64,000 nucleotides of DNA from Mycobacterium sp. PSTR-4-N (GCF_022348085.1 NZ_JAKRFN010000013.1:1-64000); one strand, 5' to 3'; shown: positions 51,280 to 60,991, counted from the stretch's first letter. The notes: generated by a model from the sequence alone, not told the origin. Program-made: numbers and translations.

Positions 51280-52686
51280 CTACTTGGTCGCCCGTTCGAC
51301 GGCGTTGAGCAGTTCTTTCATGGCCACCGCGAAGTCGTCGGCCATGTCCCACAGGTCCGGCACCAGTTCGGGGCAGCTCACGATGCCGACGTCGAGGTTG
51401 CCCGACAGCGACATCACGGTGATGTTCAGTCCGGAGCCGTGGAAGATCGGCCCCAGCGGATACATCGCCTCCACGCCGCAGCCCAGCATGTAGAGCCGGC
51501 CCTGAGGCCCGGGGACGTTGGAGACCACCAGGTTGTGCACCGGCCGGGCGCCGCTGAGCCTGCTGCTGGCGTAGACCCGCATCGCCGCGCCGAACACCGC
51601 GGGCGCGGCGAACTGCGTCCAGTCCTGCAGCAGGGTGGCTGCGATCGCCGAACTGTGTTGTTTGGCAACGGTGTTGGCTTCCGCGATCGCCTCGAGCCGC
51701 TCGACCGGGTCGGCGATGTTGGTCTCCAGCCGCGCGAACATGCCCGACACCTGGTTGCGGCCGGGCCGGTCGGACTTCTCGTGCACCGACACCGGCACCA
51801 TCGCGACCAGTGAATTGTTCGGCAGCTCGCCACGGTCGAGCAGGAACGTGCGCAGCACACCGGAGACCAGGGCCATCACCACGTCGTTGACCTTGACGCC
51901 GAAGTGGTTCTTGACGGTCTTGACGTCGTCGAGGTCGAGGTGCGCGAACGCCACGTTGCGGTGGCCGGTGACGTTGGCGTTGAACGCGGTCTTGGGGGCG
52001 ACGAACGGCGGGGCCATCGTCATTCCGCTGCGGACCCGCCGGACGGTGTCGATCACGGAGGTCAGCGTGTTGGGCACCGCGTTGACCAGCCCGAGCGGCC
52101 GGCTGACGAAACGCACCGCACCGCTGACCGCGATCTCGAGGTCGCTGCCGCCGCCGGGACCGGCGACGGGCTCGGGGGCGGGCGCGTCGGGCTCGGTGGT
52201 GCACAGCTTCGACATCAGGTTGGCGCCGGTGACGCCGTCGACGGCTGCGTGGTGCACCTTGGTCATCACCGCGATGCGCTCACCGTCGTCGCCGCCCGGG
52301 GCCCCGCCGAGGTTCTCGATCACCCACATCTCCCACAGCGGGCGGGTGCGGTCCAGCGGAAGGGAGGCGATGTGTCCGCAGATGTCGGCCAGTTCGCGCG
52401 GCCCGCCGGGTGACGGCAAACCCATCCGGTGCAGGTGTCGGTCGACGTCGAAATCCGGATCGTCCACCCACACCGGATGGTCGAGATTGAATCGGTTGTC
52501 GGCCAGGCGTTCCCGGAACTCGGGCATCGCGCGGATGCGTTCGGCCAGCAGGTCGCGGAACCGGGCGAACGAATAGCCGCCGGGCATCGTGGAGGTGTCC
52601 AGCTCGAGGATCGAGCACACGTGCAACGGCTGCGCCGCGGTCTCGAGATAGAGAAAACTGGCGTCGAGCCCGCTGAGCCGTTGCAT
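51280..52686 (-). CDS. WS/DGAT-type acyltransferase (Tgs-like)
   Basis: 468 residues. Wax ester synthase/diacylglycerol acyltransferase family: MQRLSGLDASFLYLET at the N-terminus and the catalytic HHxxxDG (H145, H146, D150 in KVHHAAVDGVTG), then PLG and the C-terminal NVPGPQGRLYMLG-type motif. Such enzymes make triacylglycerol or wax ester storage lipids. I chose ATG 52686 because TACGAT stands 6 nt before it, implying a leaderless message. Divergent from panB. In M. tuberculosis I recall panB next to Rv2224c with no such gene between, so this is an accessory position for a common family. Confidence 0.9.
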   Translation of the reverse strand: MQRLSGLDASFLYLETAAQPLHVCSILELDTSTMPGGYSFARFRDLLAERIRAMPEFRERLADNRFNLDHPVWVDDPDFDVDRHLHRMGLPSPGGPRELADICGHIASLPLDRTRPLWEMWVIENLGGAPGGDDGERIAVMTKVHHAAVDGVTGANLMSKLCTTEPDAPAPEPVAGPGGGSDLEIAVSGAVRFVSRPLGLVNAVPNTLTSVIDTVRRVRSGMTMAPPFVAPKTAFNANVTGHRNVAFAHLDLDDVKTVKNHFGVKVNDVVMALVSGVLRTFLLDRGELPNNSLVAMVPVSVHEKSDRPGRNQVSGMFARLETNIADPVERLEAIAEANTVAKQHSSAIAATLLQDWTQFAAPAVFGAAMRVYASSRLSGARPVHNLVVSNVPGPQGRLYMLGCGVEAMYPLGPIFHGSGLNITVMSLSGNLDVGIVSCPELVPDLWDMADDFAVAMKELLNAVERATK

Positions 52687-52692
52687 CCGCCG

Positions 52693-52698
52693 ATCGTA
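52693..52698 (-). promoter_or_regulatory. -10 hexamer TACGAT for WS/DGAT gene
   Basis: On the minus strand TACGAT ends 6 nt before the ATG at 52686. Confidence 0.5.
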
Positions 52699-52843
52699 AG
52701 CGCGCCGCGAACAGATGTGAGCAAATCCACTTAACGCGTTGTTCAACTTCTGGTGACGCGGTGGCAGACTTGACGGGTCAGTGGAACCCGGGGACCCGGA
52801 GCGGCCTCGAGGATCCGAAACGACCACCCATCTGGAGACATCG

Positions 52844-53686
52844 ATGTCTGAACAGAGTGTGTACGGCGCTGCCACGCAGACCCCCGCGGCGCGGATCAAG
52901 ATCCGCACTCATCACCTCGCCAAGTGGAAGTCCGAAGGCCACAAGTGGGCGATGCTGACGGCGTACGACTACTCGACCGCCGCGGTGTTCGACCAGGCGG
53001 AGATTCCTGTGCTGCTGGTCGGCGACTCTGCGGCCAACGTCGTCTACGGCTATGACACCACCGTCCCGGTGACCATCGACGAGCTGATCCCGCTGGTGCG
53101 CGGCGTCGTTCGGGGTGCACCTCATGCGCTGGTCGTGGCCGACCTGCCGTTCGGCAGCTACGAGGGCGGCGCTGCCCAGGCGCTCCAGACGGCCACCCGG
53201 TTCCTGAAGGAGACGGGTGCCCATGCGGTGAAGCTGGAGGGCGGCGAGCGGGTGGCCGAGCAGATCGCGGCACTCACCGCGGCGGGCATCCCGGTGATGG
53301 CGCACATCGGCTTCACCCCGCAGAGCGTCAACGGCCTCGGCGGGTTCAAGGTGCAGGGCCGCGGTGACGGCGCCGAGCAGACGATCCACGACGCGATCGC
53401 CGTGCAGGAGGCCGGTGCGTTCGCGGTGGTGATGGAGATGGTGCCCGCCGAGTTGGCCACCCAGATCACCGGCAAGCTGACCATCCCGACCGTCGGTATC
53501 GGCGCCGGCCCGAACTGCGACGGTCAGGTGCTCGTCTGGCAGGACATGGCCGGCATGACCAGCGGCCGCACCGCCAAGTTCGTCAAGAGGTTCGGCGCCG
53601 TGGGTGACGAATTGCGCCGCGCTGCAACGCAATACGCCGCCGAGGTGGCGACGGGGGCGTTCCCCGCCGAGGAGCACTCCTTCTAG
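52844..53686 (+). CDS. panB: 3-methyl-2-oxobutanoate hydroxymethyltransferase
   Basis: 280 residues. First step of pantothenate synthesis: addition of hydroxymethyl from methylenetetrahydrofolate to ketoisovalerate. TIM-barrel motifs: AMLTAYDYSTAAVFDQA, VGDSAANVVYGYDTTVPVT (Mg site), HALVVADLPFGSYE, EGG, MAHIGFTPQS and VGIGAGPNCDGQVLVWQDM. The ATG at 52844 has GGAG 8 nt upstream; an in-frame ATG at 52781 is less likely. The stop abuts the stop of the convergent crotonase gene. panC and panD are not here. Confidence 0.95.
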   Translation: MSEQSVYGAATQTPAARIKIRTHHLAKWKSEGHKWAMLTAYDYSTAAVFDQAEIPVLLVGDSAANVVYGYDTTVPVTIDELIPLVRGVVRGAPHALVVADLPFGSYEGGAAQALQTATRFLKETGAHAVKLEGGERVAEQIAALTAAGIPVMAHIGFTPQSVNGLGGFKVQGRGDGAEQTIHDAIAVQEAGAFAVVMEMVPAELATQITGKLTIPTVGIGAGPNCDGQVLVWQDMAGMTSGRTAKFVKRFGAVGDELRRAATQYAAEVATGAFPAEEHSF

Positions 53687-54466
53687 TCAGGCGAAGTCGG
53701 GGGTGCGTTTCGCCAGGAACGCGTCGACACCTTCCCGGCCGTCGGCGGATTCGGCGCGGCCGGCGATCATTCGGCCCTCGAGTTCCATCTGGGCTTCCAC
53801 GCCGTTGCCGAAGCTGTCGAGCAGCAACGCTTTGACGCCGCCGTTGGCGCCGCCCGACGTGCGCAGCAACCCGGCGGCGAGGTCGTCCACGCGGGCCGTG
53901 AGGGCGTCGTCGGCGACGACTTCGGTGACCAGACCCCACTGCAGCGCATCCTGAGCCGAGAGCCTGCGGTTGGTCAGCATCAGTTCCTTGGCGCGCGCCA
54001 TCCCCACCAGGCGCGGCAGCAGGTAGGTGGCGCCGCCGTCGGGGGTCAATCCGACGCGGGTGTAGGCCATCGTGAAGGACGCCGATTCCGCGGCGACAGT
54101 GATGTCCCCGAGGACCGCCAACGAGAATCCCGCGCCCGCCGCGGCACCGTTGACCGCGGTGATCACCACGGCGTCGCAGCGCGCGAACGTCGAGATCGCC
54201 CGGTGCAGGTCGTCGGCGACGCCCTTGAGATGGCGGCCGCGGTGCGGCGCGGAGGCGAACTCCTTGAGATCGCCTCCGGCGCTGAAGAAGCGGCCGGCGC
54301 CGGTGATGACGACGACTCTGACCGCGGGGTCGTCGCACGCAGCGGCCGCGGCGGCGAGTTCGCCCGCCATCTCGGCGTTGATGCCGTTGGCGGCGGCGGG
54401 CCGATTCAGCGTCAGGCGCACCAGCCCTGCGCTGCGCTGCACGTCGATGGTGTGGAAGTCGCTCAC
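53687..54466 (-). CDS. enoyl-CoA hydratase/isomerase, PaaG-like
   Basis: 259 residues, crotonase superfamily. The oxyanion hole regions are RFFSAGGDLKEF and NGAAAGAGFSLAVLGD. The two glutamates of classical enoyl-CoA hydratase are replaced (Ser in GFSLAV and Tyr/Thr in AYTRVG), while an Asp is present in GLTPDGGATYLLPRL, the place of the single catalytic Asp of PaaG and related enoyl-CoA isomerases. So it is more likely an isomerase than a hydratase. It lies 25 bp after the acyl-AMP ligase gene, in the same direction; the substrate may be a product of that ligase route, which is inference. Confidence 0.88.
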   Translation of the reverse strand: MSDFHTIDVQRSAGLVRLTLNRPAAANGINAEMAGELAAAAAACDDPAVRVVVITGAGRFFSAGGDLKEFASAPHRGRHLKGVADDLHRAISTFARCDAVVITAVNGAAAGAGFSLAVLGDITVAAESASFTMAYTRVGLTPDGGATYLLPRLVGMARAKELMLTNRRLSAQDALQWGLVTEVVADDALTARVDDLAAGLLRTSGGANGGVKALLLDSFGNGVEAQMELEGRMIAGRAESADGREGVDAFLAKRTPDFA

Positions 54467-54491
54467 ACCGGCGACGCTATCGCGCGGCGTT

Positions 54492-56273
54492 CTACAGGGT
54501 GCCGTCGAGGTAGCGAGCGCGGCAGGCGCGGCGCGCCAGCTTGCCGCTGGTGGTCCGCGGGATCACCCCTGCCGCAACGAGTTTGATGTCGGCTAGCGGG
54601 ATGGCGTGGCGTCGCGAGACGGCAGCGCGGATGGCGTCGACGATGGGCGCGGCATCGGCGCGTCCGGCGCCCGGGGCGCGTTCTGCGACGATCACCACCT
54701 CTTCGCGTCCGACACCGGGCACCGAGAACGCGGCGACGAAGCCGGAACGCACGGCCTTGGACGCCTCGGCGACCGTCGCCTCGATGTCCTGCGGGTAGTG
54801 ATTGCGGCCGTCGACGATCACGAGATCCTTGACGCGCCCGGTGATGTGCAGCTGGCCGTCGATGTAGACGCCGAGGTCACCGGTGCGCAACCACAGAGCG
54901 CTCTCGGCGGCACCTTCGGCGTGGCTGTACTCGGCCAGCCGGGACTGCAGCTTGTTGCGGAACGTCAGCTCGGTCTCGTCGGTACGGTTCCAGTACCCGC
55001 GGCCGATGTTGTCGCCGTGCAACCAGATCTCACCGACCCGTCCGTCGGGCAGCTCGGCGTCGGTCTGCGGGTCGACGATCACCGCCCACTGGCTGCGGGC
55101 GATCTGCCCGCACGACACGCTGACCACGGCGTCGGCATCGTCGGCGCCGACCTGGACGGCGTCTCCCCCGCCCAGCGCCTGCCGGTCGAGGTGCACAGCC
55201 TTCGGGGCGGTACCGGACTCGGTGGTGGAGACGAACAGGGTGGCTTCGGCCATGCCGTAGGACGGTTTGATCGCAGCGGGGTCGAGTCCGTACGGCGCGA
55301 ACGCCGCGACGAACGCATCGACCGACGCCATGCTGACCGGTTCGGAGCCGTTGATCAGACCGGCCACGTTGCTCAGGTCCAGCGTCTCGTCCGCGGGCGG
55401 GCGGCCACGCTGGGCGGCGAGTTCGAACGCGAAGTTGGGCGCGGCGGCGAACGTGGGCTTGTCGGATGCGCCCAGCTCACGGAGCCAGCGGTAGGGCCGG
55501 CGCACGAAGGCCACCGGCGACATCAACGTGATGTGGCCGCCGACCAGCGCCGGGAACATGATCATCAACAGCCCCATGTCGTGGAACAGCGGCAACCAGC
55601 TGACGCTGCGGGTGTTCCAGTCCAAGCCCACGGACTCGATCATCTGCACCACATTGGTCGCGGCGCCGCGATGGGTGATCTCGACGCCGGCCGGGGTGCG
55701 GGTGGATCCGGACGTGTACTGCAGGTAGGCGATGTCGTCGGTGGCGATGCGTGCGGGGGTGAAGTGCTCGCCGACGGCGTCAGGCACGGCGTCGACGGCG
55801 AGCATCCTCGGCCGCCGCTCCCGCGGAATCGTCTTGATGAAGTCGCGGACCGCCGGGGCCGCGGCCGTGGTGGTCAGTACGACGGTCGGCTGCGCGTCGC
55901 CGAGCACGGCCTCGAGGCGTTCGGCGTGCCCGGGCAGTTCAGGTGCGAACAGCGGAACCGCGATGCCGCCGGCCTGGATGGCGGCGAAGAATCCGACCAC
56001 GTACTCCACGCCCTGCGGCGCGAGGATGGCGATCCGGTCGCCGGTGTCGGTGATCTGCTGGAGCCGCGCGCCGACGGCACGTAATCGAGTTCGCAGGGCC
56101 GCCCAACTCAGCTCGACCGTGCAGTCCCGGTCGTAGTCGAGATAGCGGTAGGCGGGCGCCTCGCCCGACTGCTCGGCGTGGCGATCCATGAACGACGTCA
56201 GCGTGACTCCGGCGGGAATCTCGATGTTGCCTTCGGCATCGAGATAGTCCTCGAGCCTCATCTCTGGACTCAT
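54492..56273 (-). CDS. fatty-acyl-AMP ligase (FadD/FAAL family)
   Basis: 593 residues, ANL superfamily. A5/A3 motif YLQYTSGSTRTPAGVEITHRG (ATP binding), YGMAEATLFVS (A5) and WLRTGDLGVYIDGQLHITGR (A7/A8), with RTTSGKLARRACR at the end carrying the A10 lysine. The lack of a well-formed hinge and the LFHDMGLLM/GSEPVSMASVDAF stretches are those of fatty-acyl-AMP ligases, which hand activated fatty acids to polyketide synthases or carriers, rather than CoA ligases. No polyketide synthase lies in the window. Leaderless promoter TACAAT immediately upstream of ATG 56273. Confidence 0.9.
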   Translation of the reverse strand: MSPEMRLEDYLDAEGNIEIPAGVTLTSFMDRHAEQSGEAPAYRYLDYDRDCTVELSWAALRTRLRAVGARLQQITDTGDRIAILAPQGVEYVVGFFAAIQAGGIAVPLFAPELPGHAERLEAVLGDAQPTVVLTTTAAAPAVRDFIKTIPRERRPRMLAVDAVPDAVGEHFTPARIATDDIAYLQYTSGSTRTPAGVEITHRGAATNVVQMIESVGLDWNTRSVSWLPLFHDMGLLMIMFPALVGGHITLMSPVAFVRRPYRWLRELGASDKPTFAAAPNFAFELAAQRGRPPADETLDLSNVAGLINGSEPVSMASVDAFVAAFAPYGLDPAAIKPSYGMAEATLFVSTTESGTAPKAVHLDRQALGGGDAVQVGADDADAVVSVSCGQIARSQWAVIVDPQTDAELPDGRVGEIWLHGDNIGRGYWNRTDETELTFRNKLQSRLAEYSHAEGAAESALWLRTGDLGVYIDGQLHITGRVKDLVIVDGRNHYPQDIEATVAEASKAVRSGFVAAFSVPGVGREEVVIVAERAPGAGRADAAPIVDAIRAAVSRRHAIPLADIKLVAAGVIPRTTSGKLARRACRARYLDGTL

Positions 56274-56279
56274 AAGAGA

Positions 56280-56285
56280 ATTGTA
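56280..56285 (-). promoter_or_regulatory. -10 hexamer TACAAT for FAAL gene
   Basis: TACAAT (minus strand) ends 6 nt before the ATG at 56273, the strongest -10 in this region along with that of ilvE. Confidence 0.6.
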
Positions 56286-56425
56286 AGAGTGGTTCTCAGG
56301 TTCGCGCGCACGTGTCCCGCGAGTCCGATTCCGACTCGGTTCCGGTTCGATAACGACGAGCGGATTCGCGGTTCACCTCGGTATGGCAATCTTGTGGGCC
56401 CCCTCCCGCTGAAACGAAGGTGTTC

Positions 56426-57907
56426 ATGCCCTCCCGATCGTCCGATTTGTCCAGGTACACCGAGACTGAGCGCAAGTTCGACGTGGACGTCTCGACCGTC
56501 AGTCCGTCGTTCGACGGACTCGCGGCGGTGTCTCGTGCCGAGCGGTCGCCGTCACAGTCTCTGGACGCTGTCTACTACGACACATCGGCCCATGATCTGG
56601 CCCGCCACCGGATCACGCTGCGCCGCCGCACGGGCGGCACCGACGCGGGATGGCACCTGAAGCTGCCCTCGGGACAGGACAGTCGCACCGAGGTCCGGCT
56701 GCCGCTGGAAGACGGCGCGCCGGCACATCCGCAGGTACCCGACGAGTTGCGCGACGTCGTCCTCGCGATCGTCCGGGACCGCGGACTGGCCCCGGTCGCT
56801 CGGATCAGCACCGTGCGCGAGGTCACGATGTTCTACGGCGTCGACGGGGCCCCGATCGCCGAGTTCTGTGACGACCATGTGACCGCGGGCGCGGTGGGCG
56901 GCGACGATCAGCACTGGCGGGAGTGGGAACTCGAACTCGCCGAGGGTGCCGATCGGGGACTGTTCAAGCCGCTGACCCGTCGCCTGCTCGACGCGGGGGC
57001 GCGCCCCGCCGGACACGGCTCGAAGTTGGCGCGGGTGCTCGAAACTCCTGCCGACGAGGCTCCGGCGGTACCCGACGATCCGGTGCACCGTGCCGTGGCC
57101 GAGCAGGTCGCCGAGCTCATCGAGTGGGACCGCGCCGTCCGCGCGGACGTGTACGACTCCGTGCATCAGATGCGGGTGACGACGCGCAAGATCCGCAGCC
57201 TGCTGCAGTCGTCGGAGGGCGCGTTCGGCATCGACGACGACTCGTGGGTGCTCGCGGAACTGCGGGAACTGGCGGGCGTGCTCGGAACGGCACGGGACGC
57301 AGAGGTGCTGGCCGAACGGTACGAGCAGGCGCTCGACGGACTGCCCGACGACCTGGTGCGGGGCCCGGTGCGCGAGCGATTGGTCGAGGGCGCGAAGAAG
57401 CGGTACCAGACCGGCTGGAAACGCTCGCTGGCGGCGATGCGCACACCTCGGTACTTCCGGTTGCTGGATGCGCTGGGGGAGCTGACGACGGCCGAGCCGC
57501 CGCTGGAAGCCGGTGAGGAGCGAGTCGAGGTGACCATCGACTCGGCCTACAAGCGGGTGCGCAAGGCGGCGAAGAAGGCGAGCGACGCCGACGGTGGCGA
57601 GCACGCCGACGAGGCACTGCACAAGATCCGCAAGCGGGCCAAGCAGCTCCGCTACACCGCGGCGGCCACCGGGAAGTCCAAGGTGGCCGACCGGGCGAAG
57701 GGGATCCAGTCGCTGCTGGGCGATCACCAGGACAGCGTGGTGAGCCGGGCACATCTGAGCCGGCAGGCCGAGCAGGCGCACGCCGCGGGCGAGGACACGT
57801 TCACCTACGGGCTGCTGTATCAGCAGGAGCACGACCTGGCGCTGCGCTGTGAGGAGCAGGTGTCCGACGCCCTCGAGCAGCTGGCGAAAGCTGTGAAGAA
57901 AGCCTGA
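56426..57907 (+). CDS. CYTH and CHAD domain protein
   Basis: 493 residues. CYTH domain (about 10-205) begins with the E-x-E-x-K motif (E13, E15, K17), and has ITLRRRTGG and WHLKLP; these proteins handle triphosphate groups. The CHAD domain (about 215-490) is a helical bundle with repeated basic residues and His (SVHQMRVTTRKIRS, HKIRKRAKQLRYTAAATG), which binds polyphosphate. This combination is common near polyphosphate or nucleotide metabolism genes. ATG 56426 has GAAGG 5 nt upstream. It ends just 4-6 bp before the 3' end of convergent rnpB. Confidence 0.9.
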   Translation: MPSRSSDLSRYTETERKFDVDVSTVSPSFDGLAAVSRAERSPSQSLDAVYYDTSAHDLARHRITLRRRTGGTDAGWHLKLPSGQDSRTEVRLPLEDGAPAHPQVPDELRDVVLAIVRDRGLAPVARISTVREVTMFYGVDGAPIAEFCDDHVTAGAVGGDDQHWREWELELAEGADRGLFKPLTRRLLDAGARPAGHGSKLARVLETPADEAPAVPDDPVHRAVAEQVAELIEWDRAVRADVYDSVHQMRVTTRKIRSLLQSSEGAFGIDDDSWVLAELRELAGVLGTARDAEVLAERYEQALDGLPDDLVRGPVRERLVEGAKKRYQTGWKRSLAAMRTPRYFRLLDALGELTTAEPPLEAGEERVEVTIDSAYKRVRKAAKKASDADGGEHADEALHKIRKRAKQLRYTAAATGKSKVADRAKGIQSLLGDHQDSVVSRAHLSRQAEQAHAAGEDTFTYGLLYQQEHDLALRCEEQVSDALEQLAKAVKKA

Positions 57908-57911
57908 GCCG

Positions 57912-58354
<443 letters not shown>

Positions 58355-58408
58355 GACAACGTAGCGCCTGCAGCGGCGATTCCGGTAACGAACGCCCTCG
58401 GCGCTCCC

Positions 58409-59707
58409 TCAGGCCGAGCGTTTCAGTTCGGCGCTCAGTTCGACGACGTCGATGCTGAGCCCTCCTTCGATGACGCTGTAGCGGCGCCGTATCGGTGGTC
58501 CGGGTAGAGGTGGTGCGGTGGAGTGGTAGGTCGCGCCGGTGGGGGTTCGGTAGGTGGCGGTGTGGCGGCCGTCGGTGTCGTGGGTGGTGACGGTCCAGCC
58601 GGGGGCTTCTTTGGCGTAGTTACAGGCTTCGCAGGTACCCAATCCGTTGAGCGTGGAGGTGGGGCCGCTGTGGCGGGCGGGGACTGCGTGGTCGTGGTGG
58701 CGGATGGGGGCGTCGCAGTAGGGGGTGCGACACGTCTGATCCCGGAGCCCGATGAACGCCGCCAACCCTGTCGGGAAGATCCGGGCACGGGATTCCATCG
58801 CGACCAGCTGCCCCGATGTGGGGTGGCGGTAGAGCCGCCGCAGTGTCCCTTTCGCGGTCTCATCAGCCACGGCATCCGACACCAGGTCGCGTACCACCGC
58901 CGCGGGCACGGGCCCGTACCCGTCGACCAAGCCGGGGCTGTCGTCGTCGCCGAAGAGGGTGGTGTCGGCCATGACGAGGTTCACCGCGATCGGCGCCGGC
59001 GTCTCGGCCGGGCGGGCGGTGACCCGTTGGTAGAGGGTGTCGGTCATGATCTGTCCGCGCGGGCGCCCGTCCCCGCACAGGTCGGCCTCCCGTTTGAGCG
59101 CGGCATACACCCCGATGCCCTGCGAAAGGGGCATCAGCGCGGTCAGCTGCACCATGCCGTTGGGGGCGGGCCGGGTCGACACCCGCGCAGACGCCGCCGC
59201 GCGTTCCTTCCGTTCGACCACCGCGGCGGCATCCAGGCGCGCTGCGATCGCGGCGGCGGCAGCCTCGATCCGGGCATTGCCCAACCCCACCAGCGCTTGC
59301 TGGTCAGCGCACAGCTCGGCATCCAACGTGCGCCGGTCCTCGACCATCAGGCAGGCCGACTGCTTCACGATCAGGGTGGCCCGCCACTCGGTCAACACCC
59401 CGGCGGCCAGCGCGGCCAAAGTGTGGGGCATTTCGTGCACCAAGGCGTGGGCGAAGCCCAGGTGCCGACCGCCATGGGCCGGCGAATCAGACCGGGCCAA
59501 CGCCACTTCGGAGGCCAACCCGCGCCCCCGCTTCGCGGCCGGCATCCCTGCCTCGGTCTCGGCCACTCGGCGTTTCTCCGCCCACAGCGCGGTCGCGCGG
59601 GCCTGCACCGCGGCCGCGGTCGCCTTCATCTGTTCGCAGCGTGCCACGACATCACGCAGCTCAGCCTCCGAGGCCGACTGGTCGATATCGAACACCTGTG
59701 CGAACAT
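58409..59707 (-). CDS. DUF222/HNH endonuclease family protein (13E12-type)
   Basis: 432 residues. The N-terminal 320 residues correspond to DUF222 (helical, Ala-rich, with LPTALVHEMPHTLAALAAGVLTEWRATLIV-like region). The C-terminal HNH site is CRTPYCDAPIRHHDHAVP...TSTLNGLGTCEACNYAKE, with all His/Asn/Cys elements (about 335-385). Members are abundant in actinobacteria, and some (REP13E12) are linked with mobile repeat loci in M. tuberculosis. Here I see no flanking inverted repeats. ATG 59707 is 7 nt from TAGCGT, so leaderless. No homologue at this position in the M. tuberculosis order as I recall it. Confidence 0.88.
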   Translation of the reverse strand: MFAQVFDIDQSASEAELRDVVARCEQMKATAAAVQARATALWAEKRRVAETEAGMPAAKRGRGLASEVALARSDSPAHGGRHLGFAHALVHEMPHTLAALAAGVLTEWRATLIVKQSACLMVEDRRTLDAELCADQQALVGLGNARIEAAAAAIAARLDAAAVVERKERAAASARVSTRPAPNGMVQLTALMPLSQGIGVYAALKREADLCGDGRPRGQIMTDTLYQRVTARPAETPAPIAVNLVMADTTLFGDDDSPGLVDGYGPVPAAVVRDLVSDAVADETAKGTLRRLYRHPTSGQLVAMESRARIFPTGLAAFIGLRDQTCRTPYCDAPIRHHDHAVPARHSGPTSTLNGLGTCEACNYAKEAPGWTVTTHDTDGRHTATYRTPTGATYHSTAPPLPGPPIRRRYSVIEGGLSIDVVELSAELKRSA

Positions 59708-59714
59708 GCCACCG

Positions 59715-59720
59715 ACGCTA
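59715..59720 (-). promoter_or_regulatory. -10 hexamer TAGCGT for DUF222-HNH gene
   Basis: TAGCGT on the minus strand ends 7 nt before the ATG at 59707. Confidence 0.5.
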
Positions 59721-59760
59721 CACCTCACCTCCGACAACTCGGCTGCGAAGATCGAGCGTG

Positions 59761-60393
59761 ATGGACAAGACGGGCTGGGCGGCCGAAGAGCGGAGAAGCT
59801 TCGCTGATCTGCTCGCCGGCCTCGATGACGATCAGTGGAATGCGCTGAGCATCTGCGGCGACTGGCGAGTGCGCGATGTCGCGGTCCACATCGTGGCCTA
59901 CCTCGACCGCAACAGAGCGAGCTTCTTCGCAGGGATGGCGCGGCACTACGGCCGCGTCGACGTACTCAACGCCGCTGATCTGAGGCGCCTGTCGACCTGG
60001 TCCCGCAACGACGTCGTCACCGCGCTGCGGGACCGCGCCGAACCCAGAGGCGTCGGCGCCGGCTTCGGCGGCCGTATTGCGTTGACGGAGTGCATGATCC
60101 ACCACCAGGACGTCCGCCGATCGCTGCACCTGCCACGCACCGTCTCCGCCGGTCCCCTGAGGGCGGCTCTGGACTTCACGCGCATCGCACCGCTGATTCG
60201 CGGTGCGATCCGGACCCGGGGCCTCCAGATGGTCGCCACCGACCTCGACTGGGCGGCCGGGCGCGGCCCCGACGTGAAGGGCCCCGGGGAAGCGGTGCTG
60301 ATGGCGATGGCGGGCCGCCCCGACGCGCTCCAGCACCTCAGCGGACCGGGCGTAGGCGAGCTCAGCCGTCGGTTCGGCGCCGGAGCGCGATGA
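59761..60393 (+). CDS. DinB-superfamily maleylpyruvate isomerase-like, mycothiol-dependent-type protein
   Basis: 210 residues. DinB-like four-helix bundle of the maleylpyruvate isomerase family (TIGR03083-like): an N-terminal W..L..GDWRVRDVAVHIVAYL region and a later LTECMIHHQDVRR, whose His residues (VAVHI and IHHQD) are the metal ligands. Such enzymes often use mycothiol, but the substrate is unknown. It diverges from the HNH gene (53 bp) and converges on the methyltransferase with a 32 bp overlap. Confidence 0.83.
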   Translation: MDKTGWAAEERRSFADLLAGLDDDQWNALSICGDWRVRDVAVHIVAYLDRNRASFFAGMARHYGRVDVLNAADLRRLSTWSRNDVVTALRDRAEPRGVGAGFGGRIALTECMIHHQDVRRSLHLPRTVSAGPLRAALDFTRIAPLIRGAIRTRGLQMVATDLDWAAGRGPDVKGPGEAVLMAMAGRPDALQHLSGPGVGELSRRFGAGAR

Positions 60394-60991
60394 GATTGTC
60401 GATCAGCACCGCCTGCTGGCCGTCCGGCCCGACTGCGTCCCGCTCGACGGGCTCCGCGCGCAGAGTCTCCCAGTCCCGCGGGTTGACGCCGAGCTGGGAC
60501 AGCACGCCGTCGACGGTCGGGAACTCGTGATCGTGCGGAATGTTCGCCCAGGGCGGCGCGGCGCCGTGGTCGACGATGAGCAGCACCCCACCCGGCGCGA
60601 CGGCGCGCGCGGCCGCGGCGAAGATCCGGTCTCGGTCCAGTCGCGTCCACGACTGCAGGAATTGCGCCGAGATCAGATCGAATGTCCCCGCCGGGAAGTC
60701 GTCGGAGAGGTTCATCTGTTCGAAGGTGGTACGGCCGGCGACACCGCGCCGCGCCGCTTCTTCACCGGCGCGGCCCAGCGCAGTCTCCGAGATGTCCACC
60801 CCGAGAACGTGCCAGCCGTGCTCGGCGAGCCACAGGACGTCGGCCCCCTCCCCACAGCCGAGGTCGAGCGCACGACCCGGGGACAGTGGACCCGCCACCT
60901 CCGCGAGCCAGGGATTGACCCGACCGCTCCACACCCGTTCGCGCTCGCCGTAACGCGCTTCCCATTGCGCCTTCTCGTCGTCGCCACTCAT
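60362..60991 (-). CDS. class I SAM-dependent methyltransferase
   Basis: 209 residues. SAM-binding motif I is ALDLGCGEGADVLWLAEHGWHVLGVDIS (about 41-68), with post-I Asp in GVDIS and motif II/III-like TFDLISAQFLQ and RAVAPGGVLLIVDHG. The acceptor is unknown. Similar genes often follow thioredoxin-reductase-like flavoproteins in mycobacteria. Its start overlaps the flavoprotein stop by 4 bp; the pair form an operon that diverges from the XRE-cupin regulator gene. Confidence 0.88.
   Translation of the reverse strand: MSGDDEKAQWEARYGERERVWSGRVNPWLAEVAGPLSPGRALDLGCGEGADVLWLAEHGWHVLGVDISETALGRAGEEAARRGVAGRTTFEQMNLSDDFPAGTFDLISAQFLQSWTRLDRDRIFAAAARAVAPGGVLLIVDHGAAPPWANIPHDHEFPTVDGVLSQLGVNPRDWETLRAEPVERDAVGPDGQQAVLIDNLIALRRRTDG

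Noticed and set aside
58409..59707. DUF222-HNH gene as part of an insertion element or intein/intron
   Set aside because: No flanking inverted or direct repeats, integrase or transposase were seen; the gene stands alone with its own promoter.
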